From Hemerocallis citrina (lineage: Eukaryota; Streptophyta; Magnoliopsida; Asparagales; Asphodelaceae), in contig CM030367.1 in assembly GCA_017893485.1 (NCBI GenBank), positions 141,997,089 through 142,061,088 of the forward strand: a stretch of DNA of 64,000 bases, written 5' to 3'. The notes beneath the pieces were generated by a model. That model was given only the letters and a program-made list of their open reading frames with translations, made no database searches and was not told the DNA's origin. Position 1 is the first letter of the stretch. Every line of letters starts with the position of its first letter. This document shows, piece after piece, positions 36,320 through 46,810 of this stretch. A program made the position numbers and the translations under genes.

Positions 36320-36417
36320 TTTGTATTTTGTATTTTGTATTTTTGTATTTTTCTTGTGCTTGTTGTGAGTGTTTTATTTCTCGCTCTTGACTGTAGTTCC
36401 GGGGACGGAACCATTCT

Positions 36418-36427
36418 AAGGAGGGAG
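36418..36427 (+). promoter_or_regulatory. Polypurine tract
   Basis: AAGGAGGGAG lies immediately upstream of the 3' LTR start at 36431, where a plus-strand primer is expected. Confidence 0.7.
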
Positions 36428-36430
36428 TGT

Positions 36431-39400
36431 TGTAATGCCCCGATTTTTCATTTAATGAAAAATTATTTTATTTTGCAAGTAGTGTGCATGTGCAATATTT
36501 TTGGTTGAATTAAATGTTATGATTATTTTCATTATGATGAGTATAAATATTTAAATATGTGCTTTTAATTATATTATACAAAGCCTTCTTTCAATAAGAC
36601 AAAAAAAAGCCTTTTCTTCTTAAAGCCCAAAATTTAATTCATTTATTTTCTTTTATAATTATTATTTTGGCCCATAAACTAAAGCCCATGTGCTATTTTA
36701 TTTTTAAATACAACTTGTAATGTAGGATACAATTTAAAGATTATTTTTATGTAAAACATAATGTACAAATTTTTAAATGGAGACCAAGTTGCATACACGT
36801 GCACTACATGTACATGTGCATATGCACACTTGCTTGGCCGGTTGTGCTTTAGGAGGGAAATCAAAATTTGAGTGGAGTCATGGTGGAGGTGGTTACTTGA
36901 TAATGGGTAGTTAGTGTAACTCCTTAAATCTAAGCCATTTGTTCCTAACTCCTACTTCAATCTTAGCCATCCATTCTCCTATTTTTTTAGTATAAATACC
37001 CCCCCCCCCCTTTGGCTAGTATTCTTGTGCTAAATTTTTCCTCCAATCTATAGTTCAAAATATAATTATCTAGTAGTTAGTAAGTGAGTAAAAGATTGAG
37101 TTTGTGTGTGGGAGTTGTACTTGCAACAAGAGGGGAGGCCGGCATCATCAAGGGAAGGAGCTCTCGGTTGGTGTGCTTGGAGGCTCGAGTGCGCGCTTCT
37201 AGGAGGAGGATCGTTCGTTTGCAAGGACATTCATTTAGGAGGTTGCTAAGTTGTACTTTTCTTCAATAAGGTGGGTAAATTTTCTATATTTCTAATTAGA
37301 AATGCATGTTAGATTGAATGGAAGGAATGAAGCATGAAAAGATTAATAAGAGTACACATTTAATTGGAAAAATGAGCTAAATTGATTGAATTGTTGATAT
37401 GCAATTGTATGTGGCTCTATTATTAAAATTCAAGTTGTGTGCGATATAATCATGGCTATGAATTGTGTAAAGAAACCTTCGTTATTAGCATTAAAAATTA
37501 TGTGCAAAAATTAGTGGATTGACAACGTTGCTTTATGTGCTAAAATAGAATTTTTGTTATGACGTTGTAATGAATGAATTAGGATGCAATTGTTATGTTT
37601 GTGAAATGATTAAGAGCAGAAAATTGGTGTAGAGATTAGTAAAATTAAAATGTCGAAAGAGAATGTATTAGTAGTAGTATATCAAATTAACCAAATTGTA
37701 TGGTAGATATGTGTTAATTATTAGGAAAAATATGTTTAATCCTTTCAGAAAATTATTTTTTTATATACTGGGGTATAGTTCATGCTGGAAATGATTAATT
37801 TGGAATTTTTACAGTTTGTTAGTAAAAGCATTTTGAATTGAGATTTTGATGAACATCGAAATATTTTAAATAATAGAGAGCATTGATTTAAATAAATTTC
37901 GAGTGGTACTAGTGACAACTCGAGCCCATAGCTCGAGTGGTCGGATCACTCTTAATCGCTACAGTATACATGGGGGATTCTCCGAGGTTGAGGGATCGAA
38001 TCCCGTTGACACCATTCCTTTTGTTTCGGATATTTTTTTAAATAAATTAGTTCGGCCGAGAGCATTTAATGCTCTCGCCCTCTCTTCTAAACGTGTGCAG
38101 CACTCGGCCTAGTGGCCTGTGCCTTCGGTTGGGTTCCCTGTGGTCGCTGGTTCGACTCTGGGCCTCGGCTGTGTGATTATATTGTGGGAAGAACAGTTTT
38201 TTGGGTGTTTTAATGATCAAAAAAATATGGAAAAAATATGATTATTTTCTTAAAAATATGTGGAGTTTATGAAAAATAATTTGAGGGTTATTTGCATGAA
38301 GTGAAATATGTTTAGAGAATAAAAGTATAATTTAGAACTATAAGTTCTACACTTGCATTTTATAAAGTTGTACTTTGCAAATAGACTTAAAATAAAATAA
38401 TCGAAAAGAAGTGGAATAAAGGTAGAGATTATATTGTGAAGTGATGTGAATTATTCTCAATGGAGAATAGTGCGACAAATTATGAAGTGTAAATGTCCAT
38501 CTTTGATTGAATAATTAGTGATGTGGGTTTTTATTATACTATGAGTTACATGATGAATAGTTGAATTTAATTTATAATTATGGACTATTGAACAATTTAG
38601 AAATCATGATTGGAAAAGAAAAATACTTTTGAGTACGATAACTCAACATGTGAACTTATGAGTTGGAAACGCTCAACTTTAGAAATTGTGAGTTGGAATT
38701 GAAACAAAGGAGTAGCTAAGTCTGCCCCGGCAATTGAAAAGAAATGAAATGAAAGACCAAGGTTGGTCATGTTTGAATGAATGAATAAGTCCGGTTTAGT
38801 GGAGAGGCTAACTCTAGTGCTTTGATTTTGTTCATGATTCTATTTCATTAGAACTAAGGATTAGTTACATAGTGAAGATGTGACGAAAGTAAGAGAAAAA
38901 CATTGAGTATGAGGGCCATTGGATTAGCGGCGAGAGCGTATCCCAGGATGTCCCATGATGAGTCATGATAGGGCGTGGATACTGCTCCAGAGTACCATCC
39001 CGGTGGCGACGCTCGTGGGATGTTCGAAGACTACGGGTGGTGTCATGTCTATGGTAGGAGCTGAATTACCACAGGATACCTGCATGATGAGTTATGTGTC
39101 AGTGCGTTGAGATTCCCTCCAGGGCGCCTAGACATGAGTTCGTAGGTCAGAAAACATGTAGGATACTTACCGTAGTTACAGTAGTAGATTAAGTCATGGC
39201 GAAGGATTGAACCCTACAAAGATGAAGAACGATTAAGGGCTTGCCCTCGGACCTATGTAGTATGGGATGCATAGAATCCGAATAAGTGCGCATTAGTGTC
39301 ATGTAATATAAATAACTGCATTAAGGACTAAGTGCACAATCACAACACGACATCAATAGGGTATTCCCTTTAGTTTGATATGTGACAAGTTTGTATTTGT

Positions 39401-39739
39401 TAAATATGAAAAATTAGTTTTACTATTTCCGGCATAGAGAGGATGGCCGTGTATAATGTTCGTCGGTTGAATAAACTGATGTACTCACAGTTTTATATGC
39501 AGGTCAGTGACATGATAAAGATTAATGAGGAACAGACGCTTAAAGATTATTCAATGCTGTTGTACATTTATTTAAATGTTGTAATTTTACTTCCGCTGTG
39601 CAGTGTAAATTGTAAAGTTTTATGTAAACTCTAATGTAAAGTGAAAAGTTTAAATTTCCTTGTAAAATTGTACTAAATGAAGTGGAAAGATCCTGTAGAA
39701 CTCTCGAATTCAGTTGTATTTGGGATTCGGGGCGTTACA
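36431..39739 (+). mobile_element. 3' LTR of the Tekay-like element (3,309 bp)
   Basis: It matches the 5' LTR with only scattered substitutions and small indels. TATA is at 36991-36997. The tRNA-like segments recur (boxes at 37929-37941, 37992-38004, 38104-38116, 38149-38161). The U3 cluster at 36791-36827 has two ACGTG to ATGTG changes compared with the 5' copy. The right flank GAGGC does not match the left flank of the element. The short ORFs shared by the two LTRs reflect duplication of the LTR. Confidence 0.92.
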
Positions 39740-40501
39740 GAGGCCGAGCCCCTGACTACAATCACCGAGAACAAAATTCTTCAGTTCTTCTGGAATAGCA
39801 TCATCTGCAGGTTCGGCGTCCCTCGGGTCCTCATAACCGACAATGGAACCCAATTTACCGGGGCTGCATTCCGAGCTCTATGTGAAGACCTCGCCATCCA
39901 ACAATGCTTCTCCTCCGTCTCCTATCCACAGTCGAATGGTCAAGTTGAAAATGCCAACCGACAAATTCTCTCCGGCATAAAGAAGAGGCTGGATAAGTCC
40001 GCTAAAGGCTTATGGGTTGATCAGCTCCCAAATGTACTGTGGAATTACCGCACTACGAAGTGGACCCCCTTAGGAGAGTCGCCGTTCAATCTCACCTATG
40101 GGTCCGAAGCTATGATCCCCCTGGAAGTTGGTATACCCTCTCCTCGTCTAACGGCCTATGAAGAAGAATAGAATGCCAGGGAGCTTCGAGCAAATATGGA
40201 TCTGATTGATGAGCTCCGTGAAAGAGCCTCGATCCGCCAGCAAATCTACCGAAGGAGAATCGAACTGGCCTACAATAAGAAAGTCCGTCCCACCGACCTC
40301 AAAGAAGGGAACTTGGTCCTCAGAATGTTAGCTATCTCCTTCCCCAGTCAGAAGAGTAAGCTAGCTCCAAATTGGGAAGGACCCTACAAGATCACCAAAG
40401 TAGTTCGGCCAGGAGCCTACCGTCTAGAAGACCTTGAAGGCAGAGAGATTCCCAGAACCTGGAATGCCGACCATCACTTGAAGTACCAAGAGAGCGCATG
40501 A
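39740..40501 (+). pseudogene. Tat-like integrase, C-terminal part
   Basis: It starts in mid-domain directly at the LTR junction: EAEPLTTITENKILQFFWN, then FGVPRVLITDNGTQF (second core Asp), SYPQSNGQVENANRQIL (core Glu) and LWNYRTTKWTPLGESPF. An in-frame TAG at 40169-40171 is followed in the same phase by ELRANMDLIDEL, LAPNWEGPYKITKVVRPGAY and a normal C-terminus (ADHHLKYQESA) to 40501. The first core Asp, RT and everything upstream are absent. This is the non-chromovirus Tat/Retand/Ogre-like group. Confidence 0.85.
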
Positions 40502-40700
40502 ATGCCTCTCCAAGTACTGTCAGATGTCGAACCATTCCTTTCCCTTCACTTGTATTTTACTTTTGCCTTTTTATTTCTCCCATGTAATAACGGCTCGCAA
40601 CTTAGAAGCAGCCGAGTATTAGTTTTCAATAAAGAAAATTTTTTCTTCATATCTTACTTGTGAATTGCTTGTATCTCTCTGATTTTACCTTCTTTATGCT
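40502..40700 (+). terminator. 3' UTR and polyadenylation-like region after Tat integrase
   Basis: CAATAAAG near 40629 follows an AGCAGCCGAGTATTAGTTTT-like stretch. The equivalent place after the integrase tail at 61.1 kb has AGCAGCCGCC and CAATAAAAT, which supports a shared 3' end. Confidence 0.45.
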
Positions 40701-41930
40701 CTAACGACGAGTTCGGAGTCCAACACTTGGCTCGATTCCGCTTCGCAAGCTTGCCCTTAAGCAGGCTAGAAGTGGTTCGCCATTCGGAATTGCTCCCACA
40801 ACTGTTGAACAAACTCTAACGACGAGTTAGGAGTCCAACACTTGGCTCGATTCCGCTTCGCAAGCTCGCTCTTAAGCGAGCTAGAAGTGGTTCGCCATTC
40901 GAAATTACTTCCACAACCGTTGAACAAACTCTAACGACGAGTTCGGAGTCCAACACTTGGCTCGATTCCGCTTCGCAAGCTTGCCCTTAAGCAGGCTAGA
41001 AGTGGTTCGCCATTCGGAATTGCTCCCACAACTGTTGAACAAACTCTAACAACGAGTTCGGAGTCCAACACTTGGCTCGATTCCACTTCGCAAGCCCGCT
41101 CTTAAGCGAGCTAGAAGTGGTTCGCCATTCGGAATTACTTCCACAACCGTTGAACAAACTCTAACGACGAGTTCGGAGTCCAACACTTGGCTCGATTCCG
41201 CTTTGCAAGCTCGCTCTTAAGCGGGCTAGAAGTGGTTCGCCATTCGGAATTGCTCCCACAACCGTTGAACAAACTCTAACGACGAGTTCGGAGTCCAACA
41301 CTTGGCTCGATTCTGCTTCGTAAGCTCGCTCTTAAGCGGGCTAGAAATGGTTCGCTATTCGGAATTGCTCCCACAACCGTTGAACAAACTCTAACGATGA
41401 GTTCGGAGTCCAACACTTGGCTCGATTCCGCTTTGCAAGCTCGCTCCTAAGCGGGCTAGAAGTGGTTTGCCATTCGGAATTGCTCCCACAACTATTGAAC
41501 AAACTCTAACGACGAGTTCGGAGTCCAACACTTGGCTCGATTCTGCTTCGCAAGCTCGCTCTTAAGCGGGCTAGAAGTGGTTCGCCATTCGGAATTGCTC
41601 CCACAACCATTGAACAAACTCTAACGACGAGTTCGGAGTCCAACACTTGGCTCGATTCCGCTTTGCAAGCTCGCTCTTAATCGGGCTAGAAGTGGTTCGC
41701 CATTCGGAATTGCTCCCACAACCGTTGAACAAACTCTAACGACGAGTTCGGAGTCCAACACTTGGCCCGATTCCACTTCGCAAGCTCGCTCTTAAGCAGG
41801 CTAGAAGTGGTTCGCCATTCGAAATTGCTCCCACAACCGTTGAACAAACTCTAACGACGAGTTCGGAGTCCGACACTTGGCTCGACTCCACTTCTCAGGC
41901 TTGCTATTAAGCAAGTCAAAAGTGGTTCGC
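40700..41930 (+). repeat. Tandem array, 11 units of about 115 bp, hairpin-bearing
   Basis: Units carry GACGAGTTCGGAGTCCAACA, CTTGGCTCGATTCCGCTTCG, AGCTCGCTCTTAAGCGAGCT (or variants) and AGAAGTGGTTCGCCATTCGG. AGCTCGCT and AGCGAGCT form an 8-bp stem with a 4-base loop in the best units. It lies directly downstream of the integrase. Period and motifs match the diverged array at 61.33-62.0 kb. Confidence 0.9.
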
Positions 41931-42121
41931 CCATAAGAAGGAAGATTTGATTCTGATTTTGAGTAGTTGTCAAAAGTTGGAGGAGTTATACTTAAACTAA
42001 TACCAGCCAACACAGCATTCGAACATCAGAAGCAAAACAAACTTTTTTAAATTAAGAGCTCAAACGAGACTGACACTACAACAGAGTTTTACAATAACTT
42101 GAAGAGCATAATACAACTTGT

Positions 42122-42964
42122 TTAGCGCTTCTTTGGAAGGGGAACACTTCGGTTCAGAGACACACGAGGGCGACGGGGCCTTACCTCTGAGCTCGACGAC
42201 TCTAAACCAGCGAAGCGAGACCCCCCTTCGCCGCTAATTCTAGTTGTAGCCCCAACCGAGGTGCCACTAGACGAAATAGCCACACCACTCTGAGCGTTAG
42301 CTGGGCTCTGCCTAACGGCAGGCGAACGAGTCGCGAGTTCGTAGAACGAGATTCCTCTATCGCTCTCTTCGCGAGTACACAACGTACTGCGAACATTGAT
42401 CCTTTCGGGTTGAGATTTCAGCGTTGCAATCTCCTCCTCTAGCTCGACGATCCTATCTTTCAGAATATTGCCCTCCACCGATACTTTGAAGCAGGGAAGT
42501 TCAGACGAGCCTGCGACGTTAGTGCTGTCGGCCACAATACAACGGAAATGAGTCACTTCGATACCTATGTCGATCGTGATCCTCCGCAGTTTGTCAATTC
42601 TTGCCGTCAACTCATCGTGCTCGGACATCAACTTTCCCACCCTCAAAGCTAACTCCTCTTCCTCTGCCGAATGTTCTTTCACCGTTACCTCCAAATGACA
42701 AACCTCCGACATTAGTTCATTGTTCCTTTGGTCGACATCGAAGAGCTCCTTACGGAGCAACTCTATCTCGCCTTCGAGATGAGTCTGTCGAGGTTGCTTC
42801 CGCAGTTGCCTCAACTCGCGAAAATACCCTCTCGCAGTAGCTTTGATGTCCTCCAACTTCAAGAAGTCGTAAAACGAGTTATCCCGACTACGAGAAAGAG
42901 CCCGCTTCGCTTTCTTCAGCTCAGAACGAAGATGGGAGACCTCAGTAATCGGAACCAACTCAAC
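42122..42964 (-). CDS. Second Tat-associated antisense ORF (coiled coil), last exon
   Basis: Minus-strand frame from a splice-acceptor-like CTTTTTAG/GTTGAG at 42965 (first Met at 42958) to a stop at 42122. It is almost wholly helical: VSHLRSELKKAKRALSRSRD, EIELLRKELFDVDQRNNELM, RIDKLRRITIDIGIE, and ends basic (SLNRSVPLPKKR). It is antisense to the integrase upstream. I do not recognise a family. A related fragment is at 24066-24640. Confidence 0.6.
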   Translation of the reverse strand, partial: VELVPITEVSHLRSELKKAKRALSRSRDNSFYDFLKLEDIKATARGYFRELRQLRKQPRQTHLEGEIELLRKELFDVDQRNNELMSEVCHLEVTVKEHSAEEEELALRVGKLMSEHDELTARIDKLRRITIDIGIEVTHFRCIVADSTNVAGSSELPCFKVSVEGNILKDRIVELEEEIATLKSQPERINVRSTLCTREESDRGISFYELATRSPAVRQSPANAQSGVAISSSGTSVGATTRISGEGGSRFAGLESSSSEVRPRRPRVSLNRSVPLPKKR

Positions 42965-43221
42965 CTAAAAAGCAAAGAGATGTCAACATAGAAAGGCGAA
43001 GAGAAGTTCTCAATGCAAACGAAAAGTTTCCAACACTTAGAGAAATCTCACAAATAATCAATACAAAACCAAGCGTTAGACTGTTCGAATGTTCGGCCAA
43101 CAAAAAGCGAGTCGTTTCATTGAAAACTCCAAAAGTGTACACAAAAGCGGTGGCCTGTCCACAGTAGGCATTACAAAAACAAAATGAAAAAAGCGAAAAC
43201 AATTAAGAAGAGACGACTAAG

Positions 43222-44518
43222 TCAGGGGTCAACCTCTAGGTGTTGCTCCGAGCCATCATCGCGCGGCCCAGTAACTACAGCCCTCTTGACTTTTGCCTCG
43301 TCCTCATCCTCGGCCTCGTTCTCCGTCTCGTCCTCAGCCTCGTTCTCCGTCTCGTCCTCGGCCTCATCCTTGGTATCGCCCGTACCTTCGATGCCCTCAC
43401 CCCCCTCGGGTCCAAGCATTGCCGGAAGAATTTCTTCCTCCCCCTCCACAGAATCGTAAAAGTGATTGGAGGAGGTGTCGAACCCGGGGTTCCGAGCCGA
43501 GATGTGTAGCAATGCGCGGCCGTAGGCTTCCTCCATGTTTTTGAACATATGGGCTTCGGCCTCATCCTGGATGGCCTTCTTCGCCTTGGCCACCTTTGAC
43601 GCGTGCTTGGCCAACACCTTCTTGGTCGTCTTCCGAGCCTTCTCCATCTCCGCTTGTGCCTTGGCCAGCTCCTCCTTGAGCTCGGCATTCTCCTTCTCCA
43701 AGGCTATGACCTTGGATGCCTCGGCAGCCGACTGCTCCAGTGCCTCAGCCAGCTTCGTCTCCAGTTTGGCCACCTCGACCACGCGTGAAGCAGAAAGAAG
43801 CTGCTCGGCTTCAAACTGCTTCACCGCCTTTGCGCGCTCCGACCTCTCTCGGTCGCTCAGCGCGGTCAGTTCCTTTTCCTTGCTCGCAAACTCCTTGAGC
43901 AAATAGTTGAAGTGGCAGAGGGTTTGAAAACAATACAAAGAGCAGTTAAGCACGATCACAAAAACTTGGAAATTTTTTGAAGAAAGTCCTCTAGTACTTA
44001 CCGACATGGTTTTCCGAGTAATCTGCATCACGGCGTCACCAACTTGGCCCGCCTTGAGCACCGCTCGGTCTTTAGGGGTCAGCAGGTGCTTCACCACCTG
44101 CATGCAAATGTTGCCATCCCCTAGGAACCCATCGACCTTCATCACTTGCCAATCGGGGACGAAGAAGCGCTTGTGCTCCTCAGTCAGGATTTTCTCCGCC
44201 TCGGCAGTGAGGGGCAGGACCTCGAGAGCCAGTACCGCGCTCACATCGAATGCTCTGCCCGAAGACCCTGGAGCATCTGTTTGCACCGTTTGGGTTGGCG
44301 CATCTGAGGTAGGTGGGGCAGACGCCACGACGAGGCCTTGATCGGGCTCGTCTGGATGAGCCTCGACAACCTGCCGCTCGATGGTCGGAGAGACCGAGGG
44401 AATCTTAAGCACTTGGCCGCCTTGAGGCCCGGACACGGTCCTCTTTCTCTTCCTCGCCTCCTGCTCCTTAGCCGCCCCGGCCTTGGCCATCTAACCCTTG
44501 TAGTCCATGCCGGGGGTT
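43222..44518 (-). CDS. Antisense accessory gene, middle/3' exons: helical, acidic C-terminus
   Basis: An acceptor-like TCTTTGCAG ends at about 44519. The frame from 44490 (MAKAGAAKEQEARKRKRTVS) has a basic start, a Pro/Thr region, then YCF-interrupted helical sequence (EFASKEKELTALSDRERSER; EQSAAEASKVIALEKENAEL) and an acidic tail (DETENEAEDETENEAEDEDE) ending VDP at 43222. A 108-nt intron is predicted at 44001-43894 (GTAAGT to CTCAAG); because it is a multiple of three and stop-free, the 422-codon frame reads through it. It is collinear with 22.88-23.88 kb on the plus strand. The role is unknown. Confidence 0.65.
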
Positions 44519-44624
44519 TCTGCAAAGACCGAACAAAAAAAGTTGGAAAATTTTTTTAAACTAAAAAACAAAGCAAAGAAAAGAAAAAGAGAAGCGTACT
44601 AGGGTCGATCGGACTGAAACCCCC

Positions 44625-45296
44625 TCAGAATAGGACCTCCTCGGTAATGTCCTTGTAGTTGAGGGTCAGAAGACCGATGAGCTTTTCTACAATCTCTGCC
44701 TCCTCGTTGCTGAGCACGGGCTCCTTCTTCGCCCGTTTTGGAACCCCGTCCCTAAGCCACACTGTCGGGATAACCCACAGCTCGGGAGCCCGGACGAGGA
44801 AATACTTCTCTTTCCAGTGCTTGATCGAGTCTGGGTTCTCGATAAGCTTCATGCCCTTCCTCGGCGAGAGATAGTACCTCTGCTCGTTCTTGTTCATCTG
44901 GCAGGGTCGGTAGAGGCTTCGCAGTAGGAACATCGAGGGCTGCGCGCCGACCTCCCGGCATTGAAGAGCAAAGGCCATCACGTGCTGCCAAGTGTTCGGC
45001 ATCCACTGGGCCAGGCTCAAGCCGAACCATTGTAGCACCTCGATTACGAAAGGGTGCAATGGCAGCCGAAGACCAGCGTGCAGAGCGTCGGTAGGGAATA
45101 TGCAAACGTCTGCCGAAGAAGACGTGCACGCTCGGACGCCAGGGCCGGGGAGAAGGAGGGCATACTCCATAGGGATCCAGAACCCACTCCGTATCCGATG
45201 CAAATCCGCCTCGGTTAAAATTGAGGAAATCTGATCTACCTCGGAAGTCTCCCTCGGCTCGTTCTCCTCAATCGACTTGGCGGTGCCCTTTGTCAC
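44625..45296 (-). CDS. Antisense accessory gene, Transposase_28-like domain exon
   Basis: The 223-codon frame includes ILTEADLHRIRSGFWIPMEY, CIFPTDALHAGLRLPLHPFV, LSLAQWMPNTWQHVMAFALQ, YYLSPRKGMKLIENPDSIK and KHWKEKYFLVRAPELW. This is the domain found in plant 'putative gypsy type transposon' proteins (Transposase_28). It is the best preserved part and matches 22076-22756 motif by motif. A donor-like GTACGC at about 44600 leads to the next exon. In Grande/Retand-type elements I recall a gene antisense to gag-pol between pol and the 3' LTR, and this fits that place. Confidence 0.75.
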   Translation of the reverse strand: MTKGTAKSIEENEPRETSEVDQISSILTEADLHRIRSGFWIPMEYALLLPGPGVRACTSSSADVCIFPTDALHAGLRLPLHPFVIEVLQWFGLSLAQWMPNTWQHVMAFALQCREVGAQPSMFLLRSLYRPCQMNKNEQRYYLSPRKGMKLIENPDSIKHWKEKYFLVRAPELWVIPTVWLRDGVPKRAKKEPVLSNEEAEIVEKLIGLLTLNYKDITEEVLF

Positions 45297-45339
45297 CTTC
45301 TACAGCAAATCCCCGGAGTAGCTCCGCACACCGCCAACA

Positions 45340-45597
45340 CTACAAGATGCTCGGGTGCTGACTCAACTCCCCTGCAGTCTTTGGGCGCTCAATTATCATC
45401 ACCACCCCCTTGCCCTCGCTGGCTCGGACCATTACCTCCTGAAGAGGCTCGGCAACCTCCTCATCTGTACTCGGCCTAACCGTTGTCTCTTTGGTCGGCT
45501 CGACGACCTCCTTCCCTTTACCCGTGTTCGGCCTGATCGCTCGGCTGACGCCTAGGTCCGACGAGGGGATCTCGTCCGTGGATGAAATCTTAACCAT
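45340..45597 (-). CDS. Antisense accessory gene, N-terminal segment
   Basis: ATG at 45597 (MVKISSTDEIPSSDLGVSRA), acidic and Thr/Glu-rich low-complexity sequence (TKETTVRPSTDEEVAEPLQ), stop at 45340. The Transposase_28 exon starts 44 bp further on in another phase, so either an intron or a frameshift separates them. Confidence 0.55.
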   Translation of the reverse strand: MVKISSTDEIPSSDLGVSRAIRPNTGKGKEVVEPTKETTVRPSTDEEVAEPLQEVMVRASEGKGVVMIIERPKTAGELSQHPSIL

Positions 45598-45788
45598 TTT
45601 ACAAAAATAAGGAGAGAGACTGACCTTGAAGTGACTAGTACGGTCGGAAAAGATCGCCGGAGCTTAAAACGCCTTATCGCGACAGCTAACAGTACCACCC
45701 AAGAGCTAAAAACTTCGCTGCTAACGAGTAAAACCAAGAGTGAGAAAGTGAAAGTGAGAAATGAGGTTAAGTGTTGAGGGGGTGAAAA

Positions 45789-45796
45789 CTTATAGT
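45789..45796 (-). promoter_or_regulatory. TATA box of the antisense accessory gene
   Basis: CTATAAGT on the minus strand, about 190 bp before the ATG at 45597, followed by TCATTTCTCACTTTCACTTT. The same TATA and leader arrangement precedes the plus-strand copy at 21.5 kb. Confidence 0.6.
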
Positions 45797-45969
45797 AAAA
45801 GAGATGCCTCTTGGGCTTTGTAACGTAAGGGCACAACTCTTGGGCCTCCCTTGAAGCTTTACAAAATCCCAAACGACTAAGTAACGAAGAGCGGCAATTG
45901 TTGGCAAAGGAAGCGACATTTCGATACAAGCAAAACTGCTCGGCGCCCCTGGGACCAAAATCCGAGCGA

Positions 45970-46810
45970 CAGGCGATCCGACCTCAACAACCAAGAGGAT
46001 AGCTCGGATTCCGAGCAAGTGCCAATCCGAGCTGCGAATTGGAGAAAAACGACTTTCCCCTCAAAATTTGCGTAAGATTTCGATCGGACGGCTTAGATCC
46101 TGCTAGCGCCACTAAACAAGATAGTGTTTTCTTGGGAACTGAGCTAGCCTCAAGATCTATGCCATCATCCAACGGCTTCGATCGTCCCACGTCCCTTGGA
46201 ATCAAAATCCGAGCGACAGGCGATCCGACCTCAACAACCAAGAGGATAGCTCAGATTCCAAGCAAGTGCCAATTCGAGCTGCGAATTGGAGAAAAATGAC
46301 TTTCCCCTCAAAATTCGCGTAAGATTTCGATTGGACGGCTCAGATCCTGCTAGCACCACTAAACGACAAGATAGTGTTTTCTTGAGAACTGAGCCAGCCT
46401 CGAGATTTGTGCCATCATCCAACGGCTCCGATCGCCCCACGTCCCTCGGAACCAAAATCCGAGCGACAGGCGATCCGACCTCAACAACCAAGAGGATAGC
46501 TCGGATTCCGAGCAAGTGCCAATCCGAGCTGCGAATTGGAGAAAAACGACTTTCCCTTCAAAATTCGCGTAAGATTTCGATCGGACGGCTCAGATCCTGC
46601 CAGCGCCACTAAACGACATGATAGTATTTTCTTGGGAACTGATCCAGCCTCGAGATCTGTGCCATCATCCAACGACTCCGATCGCCCTACATCCCTCGGA
46701 ACCAAAATCCGAGCGACAGGCGATCCGACCTCAACAACCAAGAGGATAGCTTGGATTCCGAGCAAGTGCCAATCTGAGCTGCGAATTGGAGAAAAACGAC
46801 TTTCCCTTCA
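45970..46810. repeat. About 250-bp tandem array, left part
   Basis: Three to four units with CGAGCGACAGGCGATCCGAC, CTCAACAACCAAGAGGATAG, GCTCGGATTCCGAGCAAGTG, TGCGAATTGGAGAAAAACGA and TAAGATTTCGATCGGACGGC. GCTCGG-ATT-CCGAGC is a 6-bp stem with a 3-base loop. The array lies upstream of the antisense gene's promoter and is interrupted at 46810 by a solo LTR; it resumes at 49983. Confidence 0.88.

Noticed and set aside
28139..37269. Short ORFs conserved between 28.1-29.7 and 36.7-38.1 kb
   Set aside because: They are duplicated because the two regions are the LTRs of one element.
43222..45597. Plus-strand ORFs opposite the antisense gene (for example 43535-43906)
   Set aside because: Shadows of the GC-rich minus-strand exons; their translations lack motifs and splice signals.
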